Assembly (NCBI RefSeq): GCF_029633865.1
Contig: NC_079219.1
Location: forward strand, 57,378,046-57,442,045
Length of the DNA: 64,000 nucleotides
Origin: Lampris incognitus
Lineage: Eukaryota; Chordata; Actinopteri; Lampriformes; Lampridae
Direction of reading: 5' to 3'
How positions within the stretch are numbered: the stretch's first letter is position 1; each line of letters begins with the position of its first letter. Below, one piece after another: positions 44,901 to 51,547 of this stretch. The notes beneath the pieces were generated by a model, which was given only the letters and a program-made list of their open reading frames with translations, was not told the origin of the DNA and searched no databases. Made by a program: the position numbers and the translations under genes.

Positions 44901-46280
44901 GTGATAGGACGAATAATAACGTGTCCTCCTGTGCTGCTTTGCACCGCCGGCACATAATTATTGAAATAAACGGTAAGAACCGTGGTGGCTACAACTGCAG
45001 TGACAGCTCATGCCTGAGGAACAGCTGGCAATTACATATTCAGCATGTCTGGTTTCAGTCTCCATGTAAACCCCAGCGAAGTTGTTTGAAACCCCAAATC
45101 CCACATTGCCCAGCAGTGTGATGCAGCCCTCACACTGACCTACACACTTTACACAAACCTGCTTCATCCGCTACGTCCCTGTGCTCCGCTGGCTCACTTC
45201 GCTGGGCGAAACTGTCCTGAACACAACATGCCCCCCCCAAACCTCTCCCATGCTTATCTGGTTTTGCGCTGCAGGTGGGAAGAGTGAGCGTGTACGACTC
45301 GACGCGCCACACAGGCAAGACCAAGGAATCCAGTGTGAACTGGAGCTATCCAGACCAACTCAGCGTGGAGGTGCTGGATGGTACCAAAGGCAAACTGGAC
45401 GGGTGCGTAGTGTACAATGTGACTTGGCTGTGTCAACCCTTTTGAGGTGATAGTTTGGAATGTGTTATTAGAAAAATAATTTGGATCCACTCCTAAAAAG
45501 ATGAACCGGAGCCAGATTTGCAGTTACTGGGTAAGCAGTTTGTCCCACAACTGCTGGTAAATCTGTTTCCTTTTGTAAGATGTTGCAGAATGTAATGGTC
45601 AGATCTTTTGCTGTAATGACTTCATATTGTTATTCTAAACTAATGACTCTTGACAGCATTTTGGATGGATGTCAGACATTTGGAGCTTTAATGTTTTGTT
45701 TTCAGTGGACGCTGTCGGCTAAGCACAACCTGCCACCACAAGTAACCAGTAAAATAACTGAAAGAGTGAACTTCAGTTTAAGCTAATGGACAAACAGGAT
45801 GGAGTGAGGAGGACGTTTTTACAGAGCCTGGAATGCTTGTTAAACTATGATGCCATTCACGAGCCTTATTCTTGTTTATTTCTAAAAAAAAAAATGTTTT
45901 TGTTAACACGGAACTGACAAAACCACCCGTCTCCCTTTATCTTCCTCAGGCCCAAGCTGGACGTGTCCCGCGTGTCCAAGTCCAACCTGTTCCGTCTGTT
46001 TCGGATGTTGTGTCAGATGGGTGGCCGCCATGACCTCCTCTCTCTGCCTTCCTATGCCCAGGCCAAGTTGTCGGCTACGTCATTCCAGCTGGCCAAGCAG
46101 CACTTTTTCAAGGCCCTTAACATCCACGGGTATGGGGCCTGGATCGGCAAACCGCTGGAAGAGAAGAGCTTTGAGGTGGGGGAGGGGACCAGCAGCAGAG
46201 GGGGAGGTTTCGCCCAGGGATGCAGCAGCAACAACAACGGAGGCATGACTGCGATCGAGAAAGAGGAGGCAGCCATGTAG
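28609..46280 (+). CDS. adar: ADAR1: dsRNA-specific adenosine deaminase (14 coding exons)
   Basis: The enzyme deaminates adenosine to inosine in double-stranded RNA. In vertebrates this marks self dsRNA and limits MDA5, PKR and ZBP1 signalling (family knowledge). Joined exons: 28609-30779, 31909-32104, 32531-32733, 35591-35726, 35968-36206, 36343-36499, 37239-37407, 37794-37887, 38019-38135, 38326-38453, 39637-39819, 39969-40081, 45275-45402, 45950-46280. All introns are GT-AG and all phases fit, giving 1454 aa. Domains: export-signal-like segment 210-220; Z-alpha about 257-318; second Z domain about 424-484; dsRBDs about 693-765, 826-900 and 951-1025; deaminase about 1060-1440. Zinc ligands are H1111 (CHAE, with E1113 as proton shuttle), C1165 (PCGDG) and C1233 (SCSDK). 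The start is set by an in-frame TAA at 28555 with no earlier ATG in this exon. Human p150 is shorter (1226 aa); the excess lies mainly in the N-terminal linkers, plus about 30 residues at the C-terminus. Confidence 0.97.
29872..29874 (+). promoter_or_regulatory. Conserved internal start codon for a p110-like isoform
   Basis: The ATG of M422 has the context CACCATGA, with A at -3, and opens [12 protein letters not shown] directly before the second Z domain. Human p110 starts at Met296 in MAEIKEKICDYL, the matching position. The upstream start (GCTATGA) has a moderate context with G at -3. Confidence 0.6.
30780..31908 (+). other. adar intron after coding exon 1
   Basis: No gene is seen. An AT-rich segment is followed by sequence rich in GCTAGC/AGCTAA words (31258-31310). 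The intron ends in TCCCTCTGTTAG at 31908. If not spliced, the first exon's frame runs on for 16 codons to a stop at 30828. Confidence 0.7.
31909..32104 (+). CDS. adar: adar coding exon 2: second half of dsRBD1
   Basis: Residues 724-789; acceptor CTGTTAG, donor ACG|GTGAAG. The dsRBD helix-2 signature [18 protein letters not shown] (K744, K745, K748) binds the dsRNA major groove in this family. The exon ends in phase 0, in an acidic linker. Confidence 0.95.
32105..32530 (+). other. adar intron 2 (between coding exons 2 and 3)
   Basis: It starts with a GT/GC dinucleotide stretch (32105-32141) and ends TTGTCATCCAG. No repeat or gene is recognised. Confidence 0.75.
32531..32733 (+). CDS. adar: adar coding exon 3: first half of dsRBD2
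   Basis: Residues 790-857; acceptor CATCCAG, donor CG|GTACTG. A linker is followed by [20 protein letters not shown] and GPPHDPR, the N-terminal helix and first strands of a dsRBD. The Arg codon is split across the intron in the same place as in dsRBD1 and dsRBD3, as expected for duplicated domains. Confidence 0.95.
32871..32917. repeat. (TAC)n microsatellite
   Basis: A run of about 15 TAC trinucleotides in adar intron 3, abutting the 3' end of a minus-oriented LINE. Confidence 0.95.
32918..33470 (-). mobile_element. RTE-like LINE 3' part (minus), adar intron 3
   Basis: On the minus strand: [60 protein letters not shown] and [20 protein letters not shown]. This is the same family as the plus-oriented copy at 20840-22800, and so antisense to adar. 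Confidence 0.82.
33489..33615 (-). mobile_element. R1 retroposon (minus), adar intron 3
   Basis: It reads ATCCATCCATTATTCGAACC, GCTTATCCTGCTCTCAGGGT and CCTATCCCAGCAGTCATTGG, as in the copy at 10619. It lies between two pieces of the same LINE family. Confidence 0.7.
33616..34090 (-). mobile_element. RTE-like LINE endonuclease fragment (minus), adar intron 3
   Basis: On the minus strand the endonuclease C-terminal part reads [40 protein letters not shown], with broken upstream frames near 33900-34090. Together with 32918-33470 it may be one element that lost its middle. Confidence 0.7.
34093..34440 (+). mobile_element. tRNA-headed SINE, family A (plus), adar intron 3
   Basis: The head CCGCGGTGGTGTAGCGGTTT and B-box-like GGGGTTCGCGCC are followed by a body containing ATCCGACTATGGCCGGACTC and TTCGCCTTGTCACGAAAGTG. 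The tail is AT-rich with A-runs (AAATAAATTTAAAAAAATG). A highly similar copy lies in the opposite orientation at 40433-40827. Confidence 0.82.
34441..35049 (+). other. adar intron 3, unassigned
   Basis: Unique-looking AT-rich sequence with T-runs at 34847-34856 and 34976-34986. No exon is recognised. Confidence 0.45.
35050..35470. repeat. Dispersed repeat in adar intron 3
   Basis: The phrasing TCTTTATTTTCAAGTTAGAT near 35085, and GATTTGGGTCTTTCCATTTA followed by CATCAGTCTCGTGGCCAAGA (35393-35440), resembles the 3' region of a fish LINE read in antisense. No coding domain is visible, so only a repeat call is made. Confidence 0.35.
35591..35726 (+). CDS. adar: adar coding exon 4: second half of dsRBD2
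   Basis: Residues 857-902; acceptor TCTTGCAAG, donor AAG|GTGAGA. It encodes [20 protein letters not shown] and [20 protein letters not shown]. The KKxxK patch here is KKAGR (K877, K878, R881), slightly diverged from the KKVAK of dsRBD1. Confidence 0.95.
35968..36206 (+). CDS. adar: adar coding exon 5: linker and first half of dsRBD3
   Basis: Residues 903-982; acceptor TTTTGTGCAG, donor AA|GTATGT. A Pro/Ser linker and [10 protein letters not shown] precede [20 protein letters not shown] and GPPHEPK, the N-terminal part of dsRBD3. Confidence 0.95.
36343..36499 (+). CDS. adar: adar coding exon 6: second half of dsRBD3
   Basis: Residues 982-1034; acceptor CCTGCTCAG, donor GAG|GTACTG. It encodes [20 protein letters not shown] and [20 protein letters not shown], with the RNA-contact patch K1002, K1003, K1006. 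In mammals the third dsRBD also carries the nuclear localisation signal. Confidence 0.95.
36500..37238 (+). other. adar intron 6
   Basis: It holds the R1 retroposon at 36731-36837. The remainder is AT-rich, with a T-run at 36520-36531, and ends TTGCTCTAG. Confidence 0.7.
36731..36837 (+). mobile_element. R1 retroposon (plus) with perfect duplication
   Basis: It is flanked by GTTTAGAGACAC at 36719-36730 and 36838-36849, a perfect 12-bp target-site duplication, and ends in TGGATGGATGGATG. This sets the family's borders well. Confidence 0.88.
37239..37407 (+). CDS. adar: adar coding exon 7: start of the deaminase domain
   Basis: Residues 1035-1091; acceptor TGCTCTAG, donor G|GTATAT. It encodes [20 protein letters not shown] and [15 protein letters not shown], the first helix and strand of the ADAR deaminase fold. 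Confidence 0.95.
37505..37665. repeat. Teleost dispersed repeat in adar intron 7
   Basis: It contains TTACGTTACAGTCATTTAGC, CGACGCTTTATCCAAAGCGA and CTTACAATAAGTGCATTTG, a phrase found very widely in fish genomes. Boundaries are approximate. Confidence 0.55.
37794..37887 (+). CDS. adar: adar coding exon 8: catalytic HAE motif
   Basis: Residues 1091-1122; acceptor TGCCATTAG, donor CG|GTAGAA. It encodes the core [17 protein letters not shown]1111 is a zinc ligand and E1113 the catalytic glutamate. Confidence 0.96.
38019..38135 (+). CDS. adar: adar coding exon 9: deaminase domain
   Basis: Residues 1122-1161; acceptor CCTCCTCAG, donor AG|GTGGGA. It encodes [20 protein letters not shown] and [12 protein letters not shown], the stretch linking the first two zinc-ligand motifs. 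Confidence 0.96.
38326..38453 (+). CDS. adar: adar coding exon 10: PCGDG motif
   Basis: Residues 1161-1204; acceptor TTGTCCCAAG, donor [18 protein letters not shown] holds the zinc ligand C1165. The spacing H1111-C1165 is 54 residues, close to the 56 of human ADAR1. Confidence 0.96.
38526..39535. mobile_element. Non-autonomous DNA transposon in adar intron 10
   Basis: The left end GTGTATACCGATACCAGTAT and the right end, read inward as GGGGATGCACCGATACCAC, are related inverted termini of a type common in fish genomes (GGTGCACCGATAC). It has no transposase, and contains a TG microsatellite at 38921-38948. Confidence 0.6.
39637..39819 (+). CDS. adar: adar coding exon 11: SCSDK motif
   Basis: Residues 1204-1265; acceptor CTGTTCCAG, donor G|GTTAGA. 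It encodes [20 protein letters not shown] and [20 protein letters not shown]1233 is the third zinc ligand, 68 residues after C1165. Confidence 0.96.
39969..40081 (+). CDS. adar: adar coding exon 12: deaminase domain
   Basis: Residues 1265-1302; acceptor TCTGGTAG, donor GAG|GTATCG. It encodes [20 protein letters not shown] and [11 protein letters not shown]. It is followed by a 5.2-kb intron full of mobile elements. Confidence 0.96.
40433..40827 (-). mobile_element. tRNA-headed SINE, family A (minus), intron 12
   Basis: It is flanked by a perfect 15-bp duplication, CAACACACTAGATTT, at 40418-40432 and 40828-40842. The head is at the right (GGTCCGCGGTGGCGTAGCGG on the minus strand) and an A/T-rich tail at the left. 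It is close to identical over most of its length to the plus copy at 34093. Confidence 0.9.
41510..41847 (-). mobile_element. tRNA-headed SINE, family B (minus), intron 12
   Basis: On the minus strand it runs from the head GGGGCGTCCGGGTAGCATAG (right end) to the end ACTTGTACAATTGGGGAGAA type sequence at the left. It matches the plus copy at 57870, with an internal deletion around 41597. Confidence 0.8.
41848..42490. repeat. Unassigned dispersed fish repeat, intron 12
   Basis: Phrases such as CATGGCAGTCTATGGGAGTT (41885) and CTCTGAACGGTCCACCCAGT (42115) are familiar from repeated fish DNA. I see no coding domain and cannot place boundaries. Confidence 0.35.
42500..44122 (-). mobile_element. 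Penelope-like retroelement (minus), intron 12
   Basis: On the minus strand, N-terminal RT-associated sequence with [16 protein letters not shown] starts near 44110. RT pieces follow ([60 protein letters not shown]). Next comes the GIY-YIG endonuclease module at about 43090-42836 ([36 protein letters not shown]), then a 3' end to about 42500. RT plus C-terminal GIY-YIG defines Penelope-like elements. Frames are interrupted and the palm motif region is missing, so it is dead. Confidence 0.85.
44123..44910 (+). mobile_element. Penelope-like partial copy (plus), head-to-head with the minus copy
   Basis: It starts abruptly in the endonuclease ([20 protein letters not shown] at about 44122-44182), runs through the same coding 3' end to a G-run at 44346, is interrupted by a MITE (44384-44737), and ends with GAGACTGAAGGGGTCACTTA and CATGAACTGATTCAACTTTC at about 44905. 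Adjoining 5'-truncated copies in inverted orientation are typical of Penelope-like insertions. Confidence 0.82.
44384..44737. mobile_element. MITE inside the Penelope copy
   Basis: The terminal inverted repeats are AGGGCCCTGACACACCA and, inward from the right end, AGGGCCCAGACACACCAAAC. There is no coding sequence. The target duplication is not clear, so the superfamily is left open. Confidence 0.7.
44911..45274 (+). other. 3' end of adar intron 12
   Basis: No repeat or gene is recognised. It ends in the pyrimidine-containing acceptor TTTTGCGCTGCAG. Confidence 0.6.
45275..45402 (+). CDS. adar: adar coding exon 13: deaminase domain
   Basis: Residues 1303-1345; acceptor GCGCTGCAG, donor GG|GTGCGT. 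It encodes [20 protein letters not shown] and TKGKLDG. This is the first exon after the repeat-filled intron 12. Confidence 0.95.
45950..46280 (+). CDS. adar: adar last coding exon
   Basis: Residues 1345-1454; acceptor CTTCCTCAG, stop TAG at 46278-46280. It encodes [40 protein letters not shown] and PLEEKSFEV. The last match to mammalian ADAR1 is around KPLEEKSF (about residue 1422). The remaining 30 or so residues are Gly/Ser/Asn-rich and end in EKEEAAM, a C-terminal extension not present in the human protein. Confidence 0.95.
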
Positions 46281-47114
46281 AGGCGGAGGGAAGAGGCTAG
46301 GCAAAGCCGTCGGGGCAGGAAAGAACAAGGGCCAGGGGTAGATGGGGGGGGGGGGCAGAAGGAGAATGAGGGTAGAACAAGTAGCCAGCAGCCTGCACAG
46401 TATCTTCTTGTGGAACAGGGCTAGAGGCTACACGGAAGGATGGATAGGAAAGGACATATTAACCGGTGGGGGGGTGTAAAGCCGGAGGATGAGTGGGTTC
46501 ACAGTGATGCGATGCAGAAACGGCGGGTTGGTGCGATGCAGAAACAGCGGGTTGGGTGGGCGGGAAAAACAGATCAACGGTAATCTCTGTTTGAAATTGC
46601 ACTACGGAACTGGCTTACCCCAGTTGGATGTCACCAGTAAGCATAGAAATCAGTTGTAGCACAACAGGGAGATCGCAGCTTTCAAGTTACATCGCAAACA
46701 CATCGATGCTAATTTTACCCATGATCAGTCACCAAGCCAACAATTTACTGTCCACTTTTTCAACCATTAACCCTTGTACATGTTCATAGCCTTCGGTCCA
46801 ACTTTGGCTCCTGTCCAGATTCAACCAGCAATGTAAAGTATGTACCCCCCCTTTAGCTGTCCATCAGTCCTCATACTGTAAGAATAGTCCCCATCAGAAC
46901 GACTCCCATCGGTTGCTGTGCCTCTCCGAGTCATCCCATACTTTCTCTTTACCGTTGAATAGAATTGCTGATGTCAGTAACTTAAAAGTACAATATTTCT
47001 GTTTTTGTTTGTTTTGCAAACATTTCCTCTATATTTTTGTGTTCTCTGGTTAAGGTCTTCACTAGCTGGCCATGTTAGAGAGGACTGGAAGATACTGTGA
47101 ACTGTTCAGAGCCT
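46281..47114 (+). other. adar 3' untranslated region, 3' limit unknown
   Basis: No AATAAA hexamer is seen before the Penelope fragment at 47115. Only variants such as AATAGA (near 46969) occur. The first downstream AATAAA hexamers I find are near 49609 and 49953, so the 3' UTR may be long and include the inverted Penelope copies. A 22-bp unit GATGCAGAAACGGCGGGTTG repeats at 46510 and 46538. Confidence 0.5.
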
Positions 47115-47465
47115 CAAAGAAGGTGGAATCGGTTCATCTGGACACAGCGTTTATTGACATACGTTTCATCACTCATCTAAGTGACCTCTTCAGTCTAAGC
47201 TGACTGCAGGTATCCCCACCCTTATATACAGTACAGTACAATACAGTTGCATCACAACTGAATCAACGACCACTTTCATATGCAAATATGTGTGTGACCG
47301 TTGACTAGAGCTTCGATGGCCATGTGTACTGTTCACAGAGGATTTGGGAGTGTTTGTAGTCACAGCCTGGTAAGATGGTGACAGATGTACTTTTTACTCT
47401 TAGCCCCCCCCCCCCCCCCCCCCCCCGGGTTCAGGGATGATCGTTCCCTCTTCACATAGATGTAC
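47115..47465 (-). mobile_element. Penelope-like 3' part (minus)
   Basis: It contains CGGTTCATCTGGACACAGCG, CTGCAGGTATCCCCACCCTT and CGTTCCCTCTTCACATAGAT, matching the minus copy at 42500. A C-run (47405-47426) lies at the end of the coding part. The element is strongly 5'-truncated. Confidence 0.8.
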
Positions 47466-47479
47466 ATTCACATAAACAT

Positions 47480-47510
<31 letters not shown>

Positions 47511-47531
47511 AGATGTAGGGAAAAAACTAAT

Positions 47532-47599
47532 TCATAGCCGTACAAGCCTGTTTCGTGTGTCGCGCACTCATCAGCGCGACGCACGAAACAGGCTTGTAC
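47532..47599 (-). ncRNA. Hammerhead ribozyme core in a palindrome
   Basis: On the minus strand CTGATGAG (47574-47567) is followed by a stem-II hairpin GTGCG-CGA-CACAC (one C.A mismatch), then GAAAC (47554-47550), a short helix III with loop AGGCTT, and TGTA, predicting cleavage between 47541 and 47540. These are the conserved hammerhead nucleotides, and Penelope-like elements are known to carry such ribozymes. The site lies just 5' of the truncated minus Penelope copy. The same 26-nt sequence is mirrored at 47574-47599 with one mismatch, which replaces the normal helix I partner, so cis-cleavage of this copy is doubtful. Confidence 0.6.
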
Positions 47600-48404
47600 T
47601 GCTATATATATATATATATATACTTTTTTGTGTTTAGTTTGGATACGTGTGTTAGTTTTGATATATGTTTTAGTATGTGTGTTCTTGAAGTTCTTGTACA
47701 TAGAGTATTGGCTACTCTGTTTCATGGGCAAAGAGCAGTGCTTATTCAGTTAGCAGTGTGGTGGCCAACAGTCAGTGAGACGAGGATCCTTCACAATAAG
47801 CCTTTTACTGACGTATCAACAAAGTCTGAGTCGGTCTGCAGAGCAACTGACATTCAAACGAAAGCCTCGCTGTCTTTATACCATTATGTTTAGATCTCTT
47901 CATGGGTTTCCCCCCGCCCCTTGCCGCTCCCGCTGGCAGTGATGATCAGAACACATAAGGAGCATACCTTGCAGCATCCTTGCATGTCTACGCAAGGATG
48001 TCTCAGTCTAGCTACGCAAGGATGGCTGACACTCTAGTTGTCGATTTGGAGTCTCACTTAACCTGCCTTTGAGCATAAACAAGTCCATCTTCTAATAACT
48101 TTCTGTGCTGGTTATATGGCCATGTGCTTCTTGCCACAGTTGCTTGCCACTGTAATCGCATGAAATGACAGATACACACATGAGCCCTTACACGTGATGC
48201 CATAGCGGCAAAAGATGACCTGATACCTCTACCTTAAATAGTAGAAACAAATTGGCCACCAGCTGTAGACACCAAAAAAAATATATAACACATAATAATA
48301 ATATATAATTATAATAATATAAAAATGTGTGTGTGTGTGTGTGTAGATATGTATGTATATATAGATTCACATAGATGTAGATGGGTGCAGACTTAGACTC
48401 CTGA
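47600..48404. other. Between the inverted Penelope copies
   Basis: (AT)n runs lie at 47602-47620, and there are AT-rich stretches near 48285-48360 with a GT run at 48327-48344. The phrase TTTAGTTTGGATACGTGTGT at 47634 recurs near 48887. No gene is recognised. Confidence 0.45.
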
Positions 48405-49190
48405 CACAACACAGGAGAGCTAACACGTCAAGCCAGGACTGCACAGTCTACACCATCTACAGGCCAGTGGCCACTCTTTCAGGGATGAGAATGTGCACAT
48501 CCTTGATAGGGAGGAACACTGGTTTGAACTTGGGGCAGGGGTCAAAGAGACGATTTATTTTAAGAGGGATTGACCATCCCTGAACTGAGGGGGGGGGGGG
48601 GGGGGGCTAAGAGTACATCTGTCACCACCTTACAATTTTGTGATTGCAAACATTCTCAAATCTCCTGACTAGTACACATGACGAGTACACATGACTAGTA
48701 TACATGACTTGTACACATGACTAGTATACATGTGAATAGTACACATGACTAGCACACATGTGAATGGCACACATGGCCATTGGGACTCTAGTTAACGGTC
48801 ACACCCATATTTTCATATGAAATTGGTCGTTGGTTTCAGTCAGACAGTCATCCTGGCTGGCGTTCTCTTGGACAGTGATTTTTTTTGTTTAGTTTGGATA
48901 TGTGTGTTAGTTAGGATATGTGTGTTCTTGTAGTTTTTGCATGTGTTTTTGTCTTTGTGTTGTACTGCTGTGGGCTGGGGGAAACGGTGTTTCGCTTCAT
49001 TTCATGTACTTGCGTACATCAAATGAAACGACAGTGTTCCTGATTCCTCGGTGGTTGTGCAGCTGTATTGTACTGTGTTGTTTATGAGGGTGGGGTACCT
49101 GCAGTCAGACTGGACTGAAGCGGTCACTTAGATGAGCGATGACACGTGTGTGTTGATAAACGCTGGGTCCAGATGAACCGAGTCGACCTT
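48405..49190 (+). mobile_element. Penelope-like partial copy (plus), with inserted repeats
   Basis: It starts in the endonuclease C-terminal part (CACAACACAGGAGAGCTAAC). It runs through GAATGTGCACATCCTTGATA and a G-run at 48590, continues as the 3' end at 48601-48670 and 48775-48860, and finishes with GGGTACCTGCAGTCAGACTG to AACCGAGTCGACCTTCTTGG at about 49190. A tandem array (48665-48780) and a hairpin-bearing repeat (48880-49040) are embedded. Confidence 0.7.
48665..48780. repeat. Short tandem array of about 16 bp units
   Basis: Units of the type GACTAGTACACATGAC recur about seven times with variation (TAGTATACATGA, GAATAGTACACATGAC, GAATGGCACACATGG). Confidence 0.85.
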
Positions 49191-51540
49191 CTTGGATCTT
49201 CTACCAGGATTCTGGAGCTAGCGCAGAGGTGTTCAGATCCTCGTGTGTTCTTCACGACGGGCGTTGGGTCATGTTTTGTAACTGCGTTTGCGGTGAAGGG
49301 GCTCGCTCCCTGCCTCTCATGTGTGGCCAGGTCTTGAGGACGACTAAGGACGGCGGTTTGGAACGATGCAATATATACATCATGTACATACAAATACATG
49401 AACACACAGATGTATATGCCATAACGCGTGTTTGTATGAGCTGCATATATGTCTGTGTGTGTATGTATATGTATATATTTCATGTATATATTTTTTAATT
49501 CGTACCTTTTAAATGGATTTTTTTGTTCTCCCAAAATGTTTTCAGTTGTAATGGGATATACTGGGTTTTTTTTCTTTTTGTTTTTTTTTTACAGATGATG
49601 TCTGGCAACTTTAAAATAAAATTTCGAAAGATTAAACGGACCGGCTGTGTTCTTCTGAGTGATGCCCGCGGGGCAGTTTCTGCTCATCAGAGTTTCATCG
49701 GAATGTATGGGCAGAAACAAAATGTCCAAAATCGAGGTGCAGGAATAAGCAAATTCAAAACGTTTAATGAGAATATTTACTATGCACCATCTGTTTTAAC
49801 CTCATGCAGGGTTCGACTAGACGTAGCTGTCTTACTGCAAACATGGTGTTTTGTGTGCGTGTGCATGTGTGTGTGTGTGTGTGTGAGAGCATACACATGG
49901 AGGCACAAGTGTAAAGGGGGGCCCCAACCCTTCACTGTGGATATAATAATTCACAATAAATCTCTGCTGATGGTCTACACCGAAACAGTGACCAGAACAA
50001 TATTTTTGTACCGGAAGTGACTTGTGAAGTTGTGACACCTGCTTTTACGGCACAAGTCCCCCTGTAGGTCTGGGGCTGCTGTGCTGGCGGCTCCTGACTG
50101 AATACATCTGTAACCCTTCTGTTGTTCTACGGGTCAGAAAGGCCCATAACAGTGTTGAACAGCAGAGAAAAGACTGAATCATATTTTTTCAACCTGAAAT
50201 GTGATGACTTTTCCTAGAGGGACCCCAACACTAGAAACCGTGAGATTGTTTTTGTTCATATTTTCTAGAAAGCTGTCACCACTAGGGTACTAAGATTGTC
50301 TTGGGCTCATGTTTGACCCTATAAAAACGAATGGTGTCCTATGATTAAATGCAGTCTTTCTGCACTGTGAAGAGGGAAAACCCAGATAGTTTGTGATGAA
50401 TGACAGCTTGTTTCTGCGTGCATAATAGATTTGGGGTTTAAAATTAAATTAAGTTGCTTTAATTTGGAGGTTTATTGAAGGCGGGTCATAAATGACCCTT
50501 AAAACCAGGGCAGTATACAGAAGGTGTGGACAACACAAGTTAAATAGAGGCCACTGCAATACACCCAATTGACCAGCAGGTGGTGGTGATGTCAACGCTT
50601 GAGGCTGTGTGTGTGTGTGTGTGTGTGTGGCGAGGCAGGCAGCATTTATTCAGCCCCAGGTGACCTGTTAGTCATGGCTAAGGCTAGACGCAATCCTATG
50701 GGGAGATTAGATCAGGTTGTGTGTGGCTCTCCCCATCTCTCTCTTTAATACAACAGGGAATTATGGCACTACTGTGTTTACCGCCAGTTATTTACAAAGC
50801 TATTTGCCAATTCTGGAAAAGATTCCATTAAGAATTTGATAATTTGCTCATCACGTTTTGTTTTTTAACTCAGAGGCTGCGCGTTCCCGTGCTTGTATAA
50901 ACGTGTACTAGGGTGGGCCCACTTCAATCAAGATTGCTTGACCTGTCAGCTGGATTCATTCTGTCAATCAATCACTTCGGTCCAATCGGGCACCTTCGGA
51001 GGGTGGGACTAATGAGTAAGGGTGAGAGAGAGAGGCAAAGAGAGAAGAGGTAAAGAGTGATGGGAGAAAAATCTTGGAGGAGTCGCATAAAGAGGGGAGA
51101 GAGGAGAGCTGGTGGATAGAGTGAAATATTAGTCCGGGCCGAAGGGCTTAAACGAGCCAATCGATGCTCTCCGATGAAAATAAATGAGAGAGGGGAAGGA
51201 GGGAATACATGAGGGGGGGAGGCATGGCTCGGATGAATAGCTAAACAAACAGAAGAGGATGAGAAGCTCTGGGAGAAGTCCAGGGCGAGTTTATAATAGC
51301 CACCCGTGGTGGGAGAAGAGAGGGGGGGGGATCGGTGAGGCCCAAGAGAGAAAGGGGGAGAAGCATGTGAAAGTAACATGCAAACAGTGAATGGGTGAAA
51401 ATCCAGTATAGTGTCACTGTCACTTGGCTCGAAAGCAGCAGAAAACTGGACTTATGGAAGAACCGTGCAACCATCTCAAGACACACCACAATCCAAGTGC
51501 ACGCTCCGTCTCACGCCGACATCGAAACTCCTCAAACAAC
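49191..51540. other. No gene recognised
   Basis: The stretch contains GT runs at 49866-49886 and 50608-50629 and AATAAA hexamers near 49609 and 49953, either of which could end the adar transcript. Short frames do not resemble known proteins. The phrase GGGTCATAAATGACCC near 50485 is a short palindrome. Confidence 0.4.
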
Positions 51541-51547
51541 TCTGCTA

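Larger units (their letters stand above)
40082..45274 (+). other. adar intron 12, 5.2 kb, repeat-filled
   Basis: The intron holds SINE A (-), SINE B (-), an unassigned dispersed repeat, a Penelope-like pair in inverted orientation and a MITE. It ends TTTTGCGCTGCAG. It is far longer than the other internal introns of the gene (about 110-2900 bp). Confidence 0.85.
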
